A stretch of 64,000 nt of DNA from the NCBI RefSeq assembly GCF_009455685.1, contig NZ_QPES01000001.1, positions 2,170,001-2,234,000 of the forward strand, given 5' to 3'. Source of the stretch: Paraburkholderia hayleyella (GTDB taxonomy: Bacteria > Pseudomonadota > Gammaproteobacteria > Burkholderiales > Burkholderiaceae). A program made the translations under genes and the position numbers. The notes under the pieces are model-generated. The model had not been told where the DNA came from. It worked only from the letters and a program-made list of their open reading frames with translations, and searched no databases. The first letter of the stretch is position 1. Each line of letters starts with the position of its first letter. This document shows, piece after piece, positions 26,045 through 37,073 of this stretch.

Positions 26045-27988
26045 CTACTTGCGCGGGCCACGCAAGGCGGTAACGTACTGCTGCAACGTTTCTGGCGTTG
26101 CCTGCGCGGGGCTAAGCGGCTCACCGACGGCAAGCGTCAGGCGGCTCATCACGCCCCGGCGCAAAGGCCGTGGCCAACGCGCGTCGGCGGCCCGCGAAAA
26201 CACGCTGCCCCATAACCCGCGCAGCGCCATCGGCACAACGGGCACGGGTGTGCGTTGAATGATTCCGTGAACGCCCTGGCGAAAAGGATTGAGCTCGCCG
26301 GTTTGCGTCAGCTTGCCTTCGGGGAAAATACAGACCAGTTCGCCCTCGGCCAACGCGCTAGCGCAAGCGTCATAGGCCTGCTGCAACAAGGCCGCATCTT
26401 CACGGGCCGGGGCAATCGGAATCGCCTTCGCATGGCGGAACACCCAGCCCGCGAACGGCGTGCGAAAAATCCGGTGATCCATCACAAAACGAATCGGCCT
26501 CGGGCTCTCAGCCATGATGACAAGCGCATCGACATAACTCACGTGGTTACACACCAGCACCGCGGGCCCTTCATCGGGAATACGTTCAGGATGAACCAGA
26601 CGAATCCGGTAAATCGTGTGCACCAGTATCCAGGCGAGAAAGCGCAGCAAAAATTCGGGCACCAGCGAGTAGATATAAAACGCCACCACGATATTCAGCA
26701 AGGCGATCATCAGGAAAATACCCGGAATACCGACACCCAGTGCGGTCAGCCCGATGGCCATCAGCGCGGAGGCGATCATGAAGAGCGCATTCAAAATATT
26801 GTTGGCCGCGATGATCCGCGCCCGGTGGCTGGCCTGGCTGCGGCTTTGCACCAGCGCGTACAGCGGCACGCTATACAGCCCGCCCGAGAGCGCCAGCAAA
26901 AAGAGATCGGCCAGCACCCGCCAGTGGGCAGGCTGCGCCATGAACTCGCCCAGCGCCAGCAGTTGTCCGGCCGCTGGCCGCGCCTGGCTAGCGAAATACA
27001 GATCGATCGCAAACAGACTGATGCCAATCGAGCCCAGCGGCACGAGGCCTAGTTCGATGCGCTGCCGCGAGAGCCGATCGCACAACAGCGAGCCCATGCC
27101 AATACCGACAGAGAACGTAGCCAGCAGCACCGTGACGACGTCCGGATTGGCCAGCAGCACGTCTTTGGCAAAACGGAAAAAAGAAGAGAGAAACGTCGCA
27201 CCCACGAACCACAGCCAGGAAATGCCCAGCAGGCTCAGAAACACCGCACGGTTTTCACGCGCAAGACGCAAGTTGCGCCAGGTTTCGCTAAAGGGATTCC
27301 AGTTGATGCGCAAATCGGGCTGGGGCGCTAGCGTTTCGGGTACAAAGCTCGATACGGCACGCCCCACGACAGCGAGCGCCACGCAGATTGCCGAGAGCAG
27401 CAGCGCACCGTGCTGGCCAAAATCGGCGGCTGCGCCACCTGCAATCGTGCCAAACAGAATGGCGACAAAAGTGCCCATTTCCACCAGCCCATTGCCCCCC
27501 ACCAGTTCGGTTTGCGACAAATGCTGCGGCAAATACGCATATTTGATCGGGCCGAATATCGTTGAATGAACCCCCATCAGGAAGGTGCACAGATACAGCA
27601 GCGGTGCGCTATGCAAGCAGAACCCCGCCGTGCCGACCAGCATCACCGCGATTTCAAAGCTTTTCACCAGACGGACCAGACACGCCTTGTCATATTTGTC
27701 CGCAATCTGGCCGGATGTCGCCGAAAACAGCACAAACGGCAAGATAAAAATCGCGGAAATCAGGAATGCCGCCGTTTGGGCATCGACACCGGAAAAACGC
27801 GCGGTCTGAAACGTGACGAGCGAGGTAAAACCAATCTTGAACACGTTGTCATTCATCGCCCCGAAAAACTGAGTCCAGAAAAATGGCGCAAAACGCCGCT
27901 CACGCAGCAGGCCAAACTGGGAAGAGGACGCGTGTTTGCCGCTCGCGCGTACTGCGCGACAAACAGCAGGAGACGGTTGTTCATTCAT
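26045..27988 (-). CDS. LplT-like MFS transporter fused to PlsC-like acyltransferase
   Basis: This protein has 647 residues from MNEQPSPAVCRAVRASG. The N-terminal ~420 residues are a 12-helix MFS transporter of the lysophospholipid-transporter type (FFWTQFFGAMNDNVFKIGFT). The C-terminal ~200 residues form a glycerophosphate acyltransferase with the HX4D motif (VCNHVSYVDALVIM) and the FPEGKLTQTGELNPF block. The fusion is like E. coli LplT-Aas but without the acyl-ACP synthetase domain. It probably flips lysophospholipids across the inner membrane and re-acylates them. It ends 206 bases before aroC on the same strand. Confidence 0.9.
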   Translation of the reverse strand: MNEQPSPAVCRAVRASGKHASSSQFGLLRERRFAPFFWTQFFGAMNDNVFKIGFTSLVTFQTARFSGVDAQTAAFLISAIFILPFVLFSATSGQIADKYDKACLVRLVKSFEIAVMLVGTAGFCLHSAPLLYLCTFLMGVHSTIFGPIKYAYLPQHLSQTELVGGNGLVEMGTFVAILFGTIAGGAAADFGQHGALLLSAICVALAVVGRAVSSFVPETLAPQPDLRINWNPFSETWRNLRLARENRAVFLSLLGISWLWFVGATFLSSFFRFAKDVLLANPDVVTVLLATFSVGIGMGSLLCDRLSRQRIELGLVPLGSIGISLFAIDLYFASQARPAAGQLLALGEFMAQPAHWRVLADLFLLALSGGLYSVPLYALVQSRSQASHRARIIAANNILNALFMIASALMAIGLTALGVGIPGIFLMIALLNIVVAFYIYSLVPEFLLRFLAWILVHTIYRIRLVHPERIPDEGPAVLVCNHVSYVDALVIMAESPRPIRFVMDHRIFRTPFAGWVFRHAKAIPIAPAREDAALLQQAYDACASALAEGELVCIFPEGKLTQTGELNPFRQGVHGIIQRTPVPVVPMALRGLWGSVFSRAADARWPRPLRRGVMSRLTLAVGEPLSPAQATPETLQQYVTALRGPRK

Positions 27989-28293
27989 CCGGATCGTGAA
28001 GAAAAGTGAAGGGGTGAAGGGCTGAAGGGGTGAGGAGGTAAAAAGATGACACGCAGGAGGCCGCGGCCATGACGCGTTCATTGATGCCAGCGATGCGGCC
28101 ATGTCCCGCCGATACGGAGCGGATAGCCAAAGCGGCTAGCGTGAGCAGCCATTCATGTCTGTCACGCCTGCGCTAACCGCGAAAATGGAACTGGGGAAAA
28201 CGCAAAGGGAGGAAGTTTTCTGCCTGCAAACACAGGCTACACGGACAAGCTACGGGGCTGATGCGGCAAGGTCCCAAACCCGCGGCACAACGC
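27989..28293. other. Intergenic region, no gene seen
   Basis: About 305 bases between the LplT-PlsC gene and the CBS gene. The part next to the LplT-PlsC start contains imperfect repeats of AAGGGGTGAAGGGCTG (28008-28034). No RNA gene or terminator was recognised. Confidence 0.4.
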
Positions 28294-28749
28294 CTAGCGG
28301 GCCTGCTGTTCCTGCTCATCCGGCCAGTCGCGGATATAAGCCTTGAGCATGCGGTTTTCAAAGCCCTGCTCGTCCACCACGGCTTTAGCCACGTCATAAA
28401 ACGAGATCACGCCCATCAGCGTGCGGCTATCCATCACGGGCAAATAACGCACATGATGTTCGAGCATCATGCGCCGGACTTCGTTGACATCGGTTTCTGG
28501 GGTGCACGTGAGCGGATGGTCATCCATGACCTTGCGGATCGTCGAGGCACCGACGCTGCCGCTATTGCGGCTCAAGAGGCCAATGACTTCCCGAAACGTT
28601 AGCATTCCGACCAGATCGCCATATTCCATGACGACCAGTGAGCCGATATCGTGCTCCGCCATGGTGTTGACGGCATCGAGCAGCGGGGTATCGGGGGTGA
28701 CGGTAAAGAGCGTATTGCCCTTGACCTTGAGAATGTCGGTGACGCGCAT
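28294..28749 (-). CDS. CBS-domain pair protein
   Basis: This protein has 151 residues from MRVTDILKVKGN, preceded by a GGAGACATTC site. Two CBS domains fill it: VTPDTPLLDAVNTMAEHDIG, then SLVVMEYGDLVGMLTFREVI; and CTPETDVNEVRRMMLEHHVR, then YLPVMDSRTLMGVISFYDV. Such stand-alone CBS pairs bind adenosine nucleotides (AMP/ATP/SAM) and act as energy sensors, though targets are rarely known. It is divergent from the Mpo1-like gene at 28996. Confidence 0.9.
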   Translation of the reverse strand: MRVTDILKVKGNTLFTVTPDTPLLDAVNTMAEHDIGSLVVMEYGDLVGMLTFREVIGLLSRNSGSVGASTIRKVMDDHPLTCTPETDVNEVRRMMLEHHVRYLPVMDSRTLMGVISFYDVAKAVVDEQGFENRMLKAYIRDWPDEQEQQAR

Positions 28750-28995
28750 GAATGTCTCCTGATGATGCCGATAATGCAAATTTAGTCTCTGATGCTAGCT
28801 GAAAGGCCTGCAAAAGAAAAGCCACGCCAGGCACGTGAAACACCGGAATACCGGGCGCTTGCAATAGCCGGAGGCCTCCGCCCGCGCTGCGCCAAAACGC
28901 CACGGCAACGGGGTTGCATCAGTCAGCGGCACGCCGCACAATGCTTGAGCTCACGCGCATCGGCACAGCCACCTGCAGCGCCCATTCCGGAGGCT

Positions 28996-29319
28996 ATGAT
29001 GGCCCACCCCGCACAAGCCCGGCATTTCGCCAGTTTTGCTGAGTTTTATCCTTTTTATCTCAGCGAGCACCGCAACCCGATCTCGCGCCGGTTGCATTTC
29101 ATGGGCTCGCTCGGCGTGATTGGCTGCGTTACCATGGCGCTCGCTACCGGCGGCTGGCTCTGGCTCCCCGTCGCCATCGTCTGCGGTTATGGCTGTGCCT
29201 GGGCCGGTCACTTTTTCTTCGAGAAAAACCGGCCCGCAACCTTCCGCTATCCGCTCTATAGCCTGATGGGCGACTGGATGATGTTCAAGGACATTTGCCA
29301 GGGCAAATTACCGCTTTAA
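28996..29319 (+). CDS. Mpo1-like (DUF962) membrane protein
   Basis: This protein has 107 residues from MMAHPAQARHFASFAEFYPF with the ribosome site CCGGAGGCT directly before ATG. It has the family signature SEHRNPISRRLHFMGSLG, two hydrophobic segments, the second AWAGHFFFEKNRPATFRYP, and a GDWMMFKD end. The His residues of H-N-R-H and GH-F-EKN are the conserved metal-binding candidates. The yeast relative Mpo1 is a Fe(II) dioxygenase for 2-hydroxy fatty acids; bacterial members are not characterised as well. Inner-membrane location. Confidence 0.85.
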   Translation: MMAHPAQARHFASFAEFYPFYLSEHRNPISRRLHFMGSLGVIGCVTMALATGGWLWLPVAIVCGYGCAWAGHFFFEKNRPATFRYPLYSLMGDWMMFKDICQGKLPL

Positions 29320-29363
29320 ATAAATCCGCGATTTAAACCCGTGCCGACACCTTGCCGTCGGCC

Positions 29364-31828
<2,465 letters not shown>

Positions 31829-31890
31829 GATCACGAGCATCGGGACTTTTTCCGCATCTGCCGTTCGGCTTCCCGTTCCTGGTTTCTCTT

Positions 31891-31960
31891 TGCTTCTCTT
31901 TGCTTCTCTTTGCTTCTCTTTGCTTCTCTTTGCTTCTCTTTGCTTCTCTTTGCTTCTTTT
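31891..31960 (+). repeat. Seven tandem copies of TGCTTCTCTT
   Basis: Six perfect and one altered (TGCTTCTTTT) 10-base units, with a partial copy before them, fill the gap between DUF2069 and the FAD oxidase and end 17 bases before its ATG. The tract is pure pyrimidine apart from one G per unit. Confidence 0.95.
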
Positions 31961-31977
31961 ACCCACGATGGTCCGCC

Positions 31978-33423
31978 ATGACCGCTTCCACGCCCTCATC
32001 CGCCCAGTCTGCCTTCCTCACGGCCTGCCGCGAGTCCATCGGGACAAACCATGTCCTGAACACGCCCTCTGACACCGCGTCTTACCTCACCGACTGGCGC
32101 CGCCGCTATACCGGCGCAGCCTGCGCGGTGCTGTGTCCAGCGAGCACGGAAGAAGTCGCTGCCATCGTGCGGCACGCGCTGACCCACCGCATCGCGCTCG
32201 TGCCACAGGGCGGCAATACCGGGCTCGCGGGCGGCGCCACGCCCGACACCAGCGGCACGCAGGCGCTATTGAGCCTGCGTCGGCTGAAGCGGATTCGCGC
32301 GCTCGATTTGCATAACAACACCATCACGGCCGAAGCCGGTGTGATCCTCGCCGACGTGCAAGCCGCGGCGCTGGCCGCTGACCGGCTCTTTGCACTGAGC
32401 CTCGCGGCCGAAGGCAGTTGCACCATCGGCGGCAATCTGGCCACCAATGCGGGAGGCACCGCCGTGCTGCGTTACGGCAATGCCCGCGAGCTGTGTCTCG
32501 GCCTCGAAGTCGTCACGCCCGAGGGCGAATGCTGGGATGGCTTGCGCGGACTGCGCAAGGACAACACCGGCTACGACCTGCGTGATTTGTTTATTGGCGC
32601 GGAAGGCACGCTGGGCATCATCACGGCGGCGGTGCTGAAACTGCATCCGCAGCCCGCGGCCCGTGTCACGGCACTGGCCGCGCTGGCCTCGCCTCAGGCC
32701 GCGCTCGCGTTTCTGGCGCTCGCGCAACGTGCGGCAGGCCCGCTGCTCACAGGTTTCGAGCTGATGTCCGATTTCTGTGTGCGCTTGGTCGGGCAGCATT
32801 TTCCACAGTTGCCCTACCCGTTCAGGCACAAGCATGCGCAGATCGTGCTGCTGGAGCTTTCCGACAACGAAAACGAAGCCCACGCACACGCGTTATTCGA
32901 GCGCCTGATGGCGGCGGCGCTTGAACAGGGGCTCGTGGAAGATGCCGTAGTCGCCACGAATCTGGCCCAAACGGCGGCCTTCTGGGCATTGCGCGAACAT
33001 ATTCCGCTGGCGCAGGCAAAGGAAGGGCTCAATATCAAGCACGATATCGCGCTGCCCATCTCGCGCATCGCGGATTTCATGAGCGCCACCGATGCCGCGA
33101 TTGCGCAGGCCGTTCCCGGCGCACGCCAGGTCACTTTCGGCCACCTGGGCGATGGCAACTTGCACTACAACGTCGCCGCGCCCCCTGGCGTTGAGGCACA
33201 AGCGTTCCTGGCGCAGCATGAAGCCACCATCAACCGGCTCGTCCATGACAGCGTGCAGCGGCACCATGGCAGCATCAGCGCCGAACATGGTCTGGGCCAG
33301 TTGAAAATCGATGAAGCCGCGCGCTACAAATCCACGACCGAACTACGCCTGATGCGCACGCTCAAGCACGCATTCGATCCCCTGAATCTGATGAACCCCG
33401 GCAAGGTGTTGCGCTGGCACTGA
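31978..33423 (+). CDS. FAD-linked oxidase, D-2-hydroxyglutarate dehydrogenase-like
   Basis: This protein has 481 residues from MTASTPSSAQSAFLTACRES; an upstream in-frame extension would translate the 10-base repeat and is rejected. The FAD-binding PCMH domain shows VPQGGNTGLAGGATPD and GSCTIGGNLATNAGGTAVL, then the C-terminal FAD-oxidase domain with FGHLGDGNLHYNV and HHGSISAEHGLGQLK. These fit the GlcD/D2HGDH group that oxidises D-2-hydroxy acids. It is a flavoenzyme feeding electrons to ETF or quinones. The exact substrate is inferred from family only. Confidence 0.88.
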   Translation: MTASTPSSAQSAFLTACRESIGTNHVLNTPSDTASYLTDWRRRYTGAACAVLCPASTEEVAAIVRHALTHRIALVPQGGNTGLAGGATPDTSGTQALLSLRRLKRIRALDLHNNTITAEAGVILADVQAAALAADRLFALSLAAEGSCTIGGNLATNAGGTAVLRYGNARELCLGLEVVTPEGECWDGLRGLRKDNTGYDLRDLFIGAEGTLGIITAAVLKLHPQPAARVTALAALASPQAALAFLALAQRAAGPLLTGFELMSDFCVRLVGQHFPQLPYPFRHKHAQIVLLELSDNENEAHAHALFERLMAAALEQGLVEDAVVATNLAQTAAFWALREHIPLAQAKEGLNIKHDIALPISRIADFMSATDAAIAQAVPGARQVTFGHLGDGNLHYNVAAPPGVEAQAFLAQHEATINRLVHDSVQRHHGSISAEHGLGQLKIDEAARYKSTTELRLMRTLKHAFDPLNLMNPGKVLRWH

Positions 33424-33472
33424 AGCTAAAACCGATGCGCCCGCACCTTCTCCTCTGGCTGGAGCCGCTAGC

Positions 33473-34300
33473 GTGAAAATTCGCGTCCTGTCCGATTTGC
33501 ATCTGGAATGCCAGATGCCCGAGACCATCCCCTATGCACAAGCCGATCTGGTGGTGCTGGCGGGCGATATTCACAATCACGCCGAAGGCTTGCGCTGGGC
33601 GGCCGAAACCTTCGGCGACGACGCGCCCGTGGTCTACGTGCCAGGCAATCACGAGTACTACGACGGTGAGATGGGCGCGCTCGAAAACGCCATGCTAGAT
33701 GCGGCCCAGTCAGGCGGGCGAGTGCATTTCCTGAATAACGCAGCGCTCGTCGACCCAGCCGGACGCTGGCGCGTGCTGGGGACGACGCTCTGGACCCATT
33801 TCGCGCTATACGGCGCGGATGACGCCACGCGTCAAGCCGCGATGGAGGCTGCACAGCAGGTGATGCTCGATTTTCGCGGCCTGATCCAGCTCGCCTGGCC
33901 ATCGGCGTCAGCTCCCGGCGCCGATGTCATGCGCGACACCACCCGCGACCTCACCCCCAACGACACCCTCGCACTACACGCGCAAGCGCGTGCCTGGCTC
34001 GAACAGCAACTGGCGCAGCCGTTTGCGGGCCAGACAATCGTGGTCACGCATCATGCGCCGCACCGGCTCAGCCTGGCACCGCGCTATGCACAAGACCCCG
34101 TGTCAGCGGGCTTTGTGAATGATTTGCCCACGCTCGTGCAAGCGCCGGTCGCACTCTGGATTCACGGCCACACGCACAGCGCTTTTGATTATTCGGTGAA
34201 TGGCACACGGGTGGTCTGCAATCCCCGCGGCTACCGCAACCGGCGCACAGGGCAAATGGAAAACCCGGATTTCGCCTGGGACAAGATCATCGAGATCTGA
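33473..34300 (+). CDS. Metallophosphoesterase
   Basis: This protein has 275 residues. The five metal-site blocks of calcineurin-like phosphoesterases are all visible: LSDLHLE, AGDIHNH, PGNHEYYDG, VVTHHAPH and HGHTHSA. No signal peptide, so cytoplasmic. Members of this subgroup hydrolyse phosphodiesters or phosphomonoesters; the substrate is unknown. It follows the FAD oxidase by about 50 bases and may be co-transcribed. Confidence 0.9.
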   Translation: MKIRVLSDLHLECQMPETIPYAQADLVVLAGDIHNHAEGLRWAAETFGDDAPVVYVPGNHEYYDGEMGALENAMLDAAQSGGRVHFLNNAALVDPAGRWRVLGTTLWTHFALYGADDATRQAAMEAAQQVMLDFRGLIQLAWPSASAPGADVMRDTTRDLTPNDTLALHAQARAWLEQQLAQPFAGQTIVVTHHAPHRLSLAPRYAQDPVSAGFVNDLPTLVQAPVALWIHGHTHSAFDYSVNGTRVVCNPRGYRNRRTGQMENPDFAWDKIIEI

Positions 34301-34348
34301 AGCGTGGGGCTAGGCCCAGGCCTGGGCCCACGCCCACATCCCAAGCCG

Positions 34349-35287
34349 TCAGGTCCGGGCGAACAGACGCAACTCCTCCTGCTCGGCAGCCAGTGTGGCG
34401 GGCAGTTCATCGCGCAAAAACTCAACCCAGGTGCGGATTTTCGCGTCGAGGTACTGACGCGAGGGATACAGCGCATACAGGTTCATCTCCTGCAGCGTGT
34501 ACTGCGGCAGGATCCAGACCAGCTCGCCGCTGCGAAAACGGCTGATCGCCGAGAAGACGGGTAGCACGCTGACCCCCATTCCCTCACAGGTCGCCACCGC
34601 CATCGCCTCGGCGACATTCACCTTGAATGCCGCCGAGGCGAGAGTAAAGCTCTCCTGGCCGTTCGGGCCACTGAAAACCCATTCGTTCGACGGATAAATC
34701 GGTGTCACCATCTGCAAACAGGTATGCTCGGCGAGATCCGCAGGCGTTTGCGGCACCCCATGGCGCTCGAGGTAATCGGGCGATGCGCAGGCAATGCTGA
34801 ACACCGTGCCCAGACGCTGTGACACCAGCCCCGAATCCGGCAGCGTTTGCGCGAGCACCAACGCCACGTCATAACCTTCGTCCAGCAGATCGGGCGCGCG
34901 TTGCGCCAGGGTCAATTCGATTTGCACATCAGGATAACGTTGCTGGTAGTGGCCCACGGCCGGCACGATGTAATGCTGGCCGCAGCTTGTCATCGAATGC
35001 ACCCTGAGCCGGCCGGATGGCCGTGCATGAGCGTCGCCCGCTTCAGCCTCCGCCTGGTCGACATACGCCAGAATCTGCTCGCAACGCTGCAGGTAATGCG
35101 CACCGGCCTCGGTCAGCGCGATGCGCCGGGTCGTGCGGTTCAGGAGCCGGGTGCGCAAATGCGCCTCCAGATCCGACACCGCGCGCGAGGCATAAGCCGT
35201 CGTCGTATTCAGATGCTGCGCCGCCCCTGTGAAACTACCGGCCTCCACGACCCGTACAAACACTCGCATGTTTTGAAGCGTATCCAT
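34349..35287 (-). CDS. LysR-family regulator of the adjacent efflux operon
   Basis: This protein has 312 residues. The N-terminal helix-turn-helix is MRVFVRVVEAGSFTGAAQHL followed by NTTTAYASRAVSDLEAHL and RTRLLNRTTRRIALTEAG; the C-terminal substrate-binding domain follows. It is divergent from the outer-membrane factor/FUSC/HlyD operon, the same layout as aaeR with aaeXAB of enterics, so a role as its activator in response to aromatic acids or similar compounds is likely. The 172-base spacer holds a dyad (35365-35391) and a -10 element. Confidence 0.9.
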   Translation of the reverse strand: MDTLQNMRVFVRVVEAGSFTGAAQHLNTTTAYASRAVSDLEAHLRTRLLNRTTRRIALTEAGAHYLQRCEQILAYVDQAEAEAGDAHARPSGRLRVHSMTSCGQHYIVPAVGHYQQRYPDVQIELTLAQRAPDLLDEGYDVALVLAQTLPDSGLVSQRLGTVFSIACASPDYLERHGVPQTPADLAEHTCLQMVTPIYPSNEWVFSGPNGQESFTLASAAFKVNVAEAMAVATCEGMGVSVLPVFSAISRFRSGELVWILPQYTLQEMNLYALYPSRQYLDAKIRTWVEFLRDELPATLAAEQEELRLFART

Positions 35288-35364
35288 ACCTGCTCACCCT
35301 CTTTTGCACCGTCTTCTAGACCGCTGGATTGTTGCATGAATTGAAATCATCATTATCTCAATCT

Positions 35365-35391
35365 CCGTAAAAATACATTTCATCTTTACGG
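35365..35391 (+). promoter_or_regulatory. Inverted repeat, candidate LysR operator
   Basis: CCGTAAA and TTTACGG are separated by 13 bases in the divergent spacer between the LysR gene and the efflux operon, upstream of the TATAAT at 35416. Position and dyad symmetry fit a LysR binding site. Confidence 0.45.
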
Positions 35392-35415
35392 GTTATTCGA
35401 CAATCTCTCGAAAAA

Positions 35416-35421
35416 TATAAT
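35416..35421 (+). promoter_or_regulatory. Probable -10 element of the efflux operon
   Basis: A perfect TATAAT lies 39 bases before the GTG start of the outer-membrane factor. The -35 region is poor, as expected for a promoter needing a LysR activator. Confidence 0.45.
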
Positions 35422-35459
35422 ACCGAACCAGCTTCTATCACCAATTCAAGGGGTAAATC

Positions 35460-37058
35460 GTGCAGTCTCCGGTACCAAGAGGGATCGCCACCCTGGCGTT
35501 TCTTGCGATCTCATTAACAATCACCGGCTGCGCCAGTACCCGGGGAATCGCGCCGCAAGCCGCCGGGCTCGACCCCATGTCGCTCGATGCAGGCGCGGCG
35601 CTCCGTGCCGCCAATGCCGACGCCCAGTGGCCGGCCGCCGACTGGTGGCAGGTCTATCGTGATCCCCAGCTTGATGCCTGGATCGAGACCGCCCAGGCCG
35701 GCAACCCCACCCTTGCCGCCGCCCAGGCACGCGTGCGCGAAGCACTGGCCATGGCGGGCGTGGCCCGCTCGGCGCTGGCGCCGCAAATCGACGCTCACCT
35801 GTCAATCCAGGGCGAGCACTGGCCCGACAACGTGTTCTACGGCCCCGGCCCGCTCGCCAGTCAAAACACCTGGAATAACACCGGCATGATCGGCCTCAGC
35901 TATCACCTCGACCTCTGGGGCAAGGATAAAAACACCGCCGAACGCGCACTCGACACCGCCCATGCCCGTGCCGCCGATGCCCGCGCCGCCCAGCTTGAGC
36001 TGCAAGCCAACATCGTGAGCGCTTATATCAGTATGTCGCTGCATTACGCGCTGCTCGATATCGCCAAGGCGACCCTTGGGCAACAGCAGCAAATCGTTGA
36101 TTTCGCCCTGCGCCGCCTGAAGGGAGGGCTGGGCACGCAGCTCGAACTCAGCCAGGCGCAAACGCCGCTGCCGGAATATGAACGGCAGATCGACGCCCTC
36201 GAGGAAGCCATCGCACTCGATCGCAACCAGCTTGCGGCGCTCGCCGGCAAAGGGCCCGGCGCGGCGGACACGCTGCGGCGTCCAGCGCTGGCGGCTACCG
36301 CCCCCGCCGGCCTGCCGTCCACCTTGCCCGCCGAACTCATCGGCCACCGGCCTGATATCGTCGCGGCCCGCTGGAGCGTGGCGGCGCAAGCGCGTGGCAT
36401 CGACGTCGCACACGCCAACTTTTATCCCGATATCAACCTGCTGGCATCGGTGGGGGGCTATGCCGCGATGGGGCCGCTCTTCCAGTTCATGCATGGCTCC
36501 AATGGCAGCTGGAGCGCGGGCCCCGCGCTCTCGTTGCCCATCTTCGATGGCGGCCGGCTGCGCGCCGAGCTGGGCGCGGCCGCGGCGGGTTACGACGTGG
36601 CTGTCGAGCGCTATAACCAGACGCTCGTCACCGCACTGCGAGAGATCGCGGACCAGGTGGTGCGGATACGCTCGCTCGCTACGCAAGAAAAAGATGCGCA
36701 ACGCTCGGTGGACGCGGCACGCAAAACCTACTTGCTCTCCAGAACAGGCTATCAGCGCGGTCTGACCGACTATCTGAATGTGCTGGTCGCGCAAAGCCAG
36801 TTACTGCGGGCTCAGGAAGGCGTGGCACGCATTCAGGCCCAGCGTCTGGGCGCGCATGCCTCGCTGGTCACGGCGCTAGGCGGCGGCTTGATCCACGCCA
36901 GCGACAACCCGGATGCTGGCGAAATGCTGCCCACGAAGGGCAAACAGGCCCCCGCGCCCGTTGCCACAGCGGCGCCTGCCTCAGTAAGCACCCCAGTGAC
37001 GACCCCAGCGGCCATTCCAGCGGCCGCCCCTCCCCCCACCGCGGCCCCCGCGCCTTAA
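35460..37058 (+). CDS. NodT-family RND/MFP efflux outer-membrane lipoprotein
   Basis: This protein has 532 residues from GTG after TTCAAGGGG. The signal peptide ends in a lipobox (ITGCAS). Two outer-membrane-efflux (TolC-like) repeats follow, with DPQLDAWIETAQAGNPTLA, IGLSYHLDLWGKDKN, and PAELIGHRPDIVAARWSVAA, all typical of NodT/OprM. The C-terminal 50 residues are a low-complexity Ala/Pro tail. It forms the outer-membrane channel of a tripartite pump with the FUSC transporter and HlyD adaptor downstream. It is the first gene of the operon; 15 bases separate it from the next. Confidence 0.92.
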   Translation: MQSPVPRGIATLAFLAISLTITGCASTRGIAPQAAGLDPMSLDAGAALRAANADAQWPAADWWQVYRDPQLDAWIETAQAGNPTLAAAQARVREALAMAGVARSALAPQIDAHLSIQGEHWPDNVFYGPGPLASQNTWNNTGMIGLSYHLDLWGKDKNTAERALDTAHARAADARAAQLELQANIVSAYISMSLHYALLDIAKATLGQQQQIVDFALRRLKGGLGTQLELSQAQTPLPEYERQIDALEEAIALDRNQLAALAGKGPGAADTLRRPALAATAPAGLPSTLPAELIGHRPDIVAARWSVAAQARGIDVAHANFYPDINLLASVGGYAAMGPLFQFMHGSNGSWSAGPALSLPIFDGGRLRAELGAAAAGYDVAVERYNQTLVTALREIADQVVRIRSLATQEKDAQRSVDAARKTYLLSRTGYQRGLTDYLNVLVAQSQLLRAQEGVARIQAQRLGAHASLVTALGGGLIHASDNPDAGEMLPTKGKQAPAPVATAAPASVSTPVTTPAAIPAAAPPPTAAPAP

Positions 37059-37073
37059 GCCCGGAGGCACCTG

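Noticed and set aside
35802..36794. 330-codon minus-strand frame
   Set aside because: Lies antisense to the NodT-type outer-membrane factor, which has clear motifs and a lipobox.
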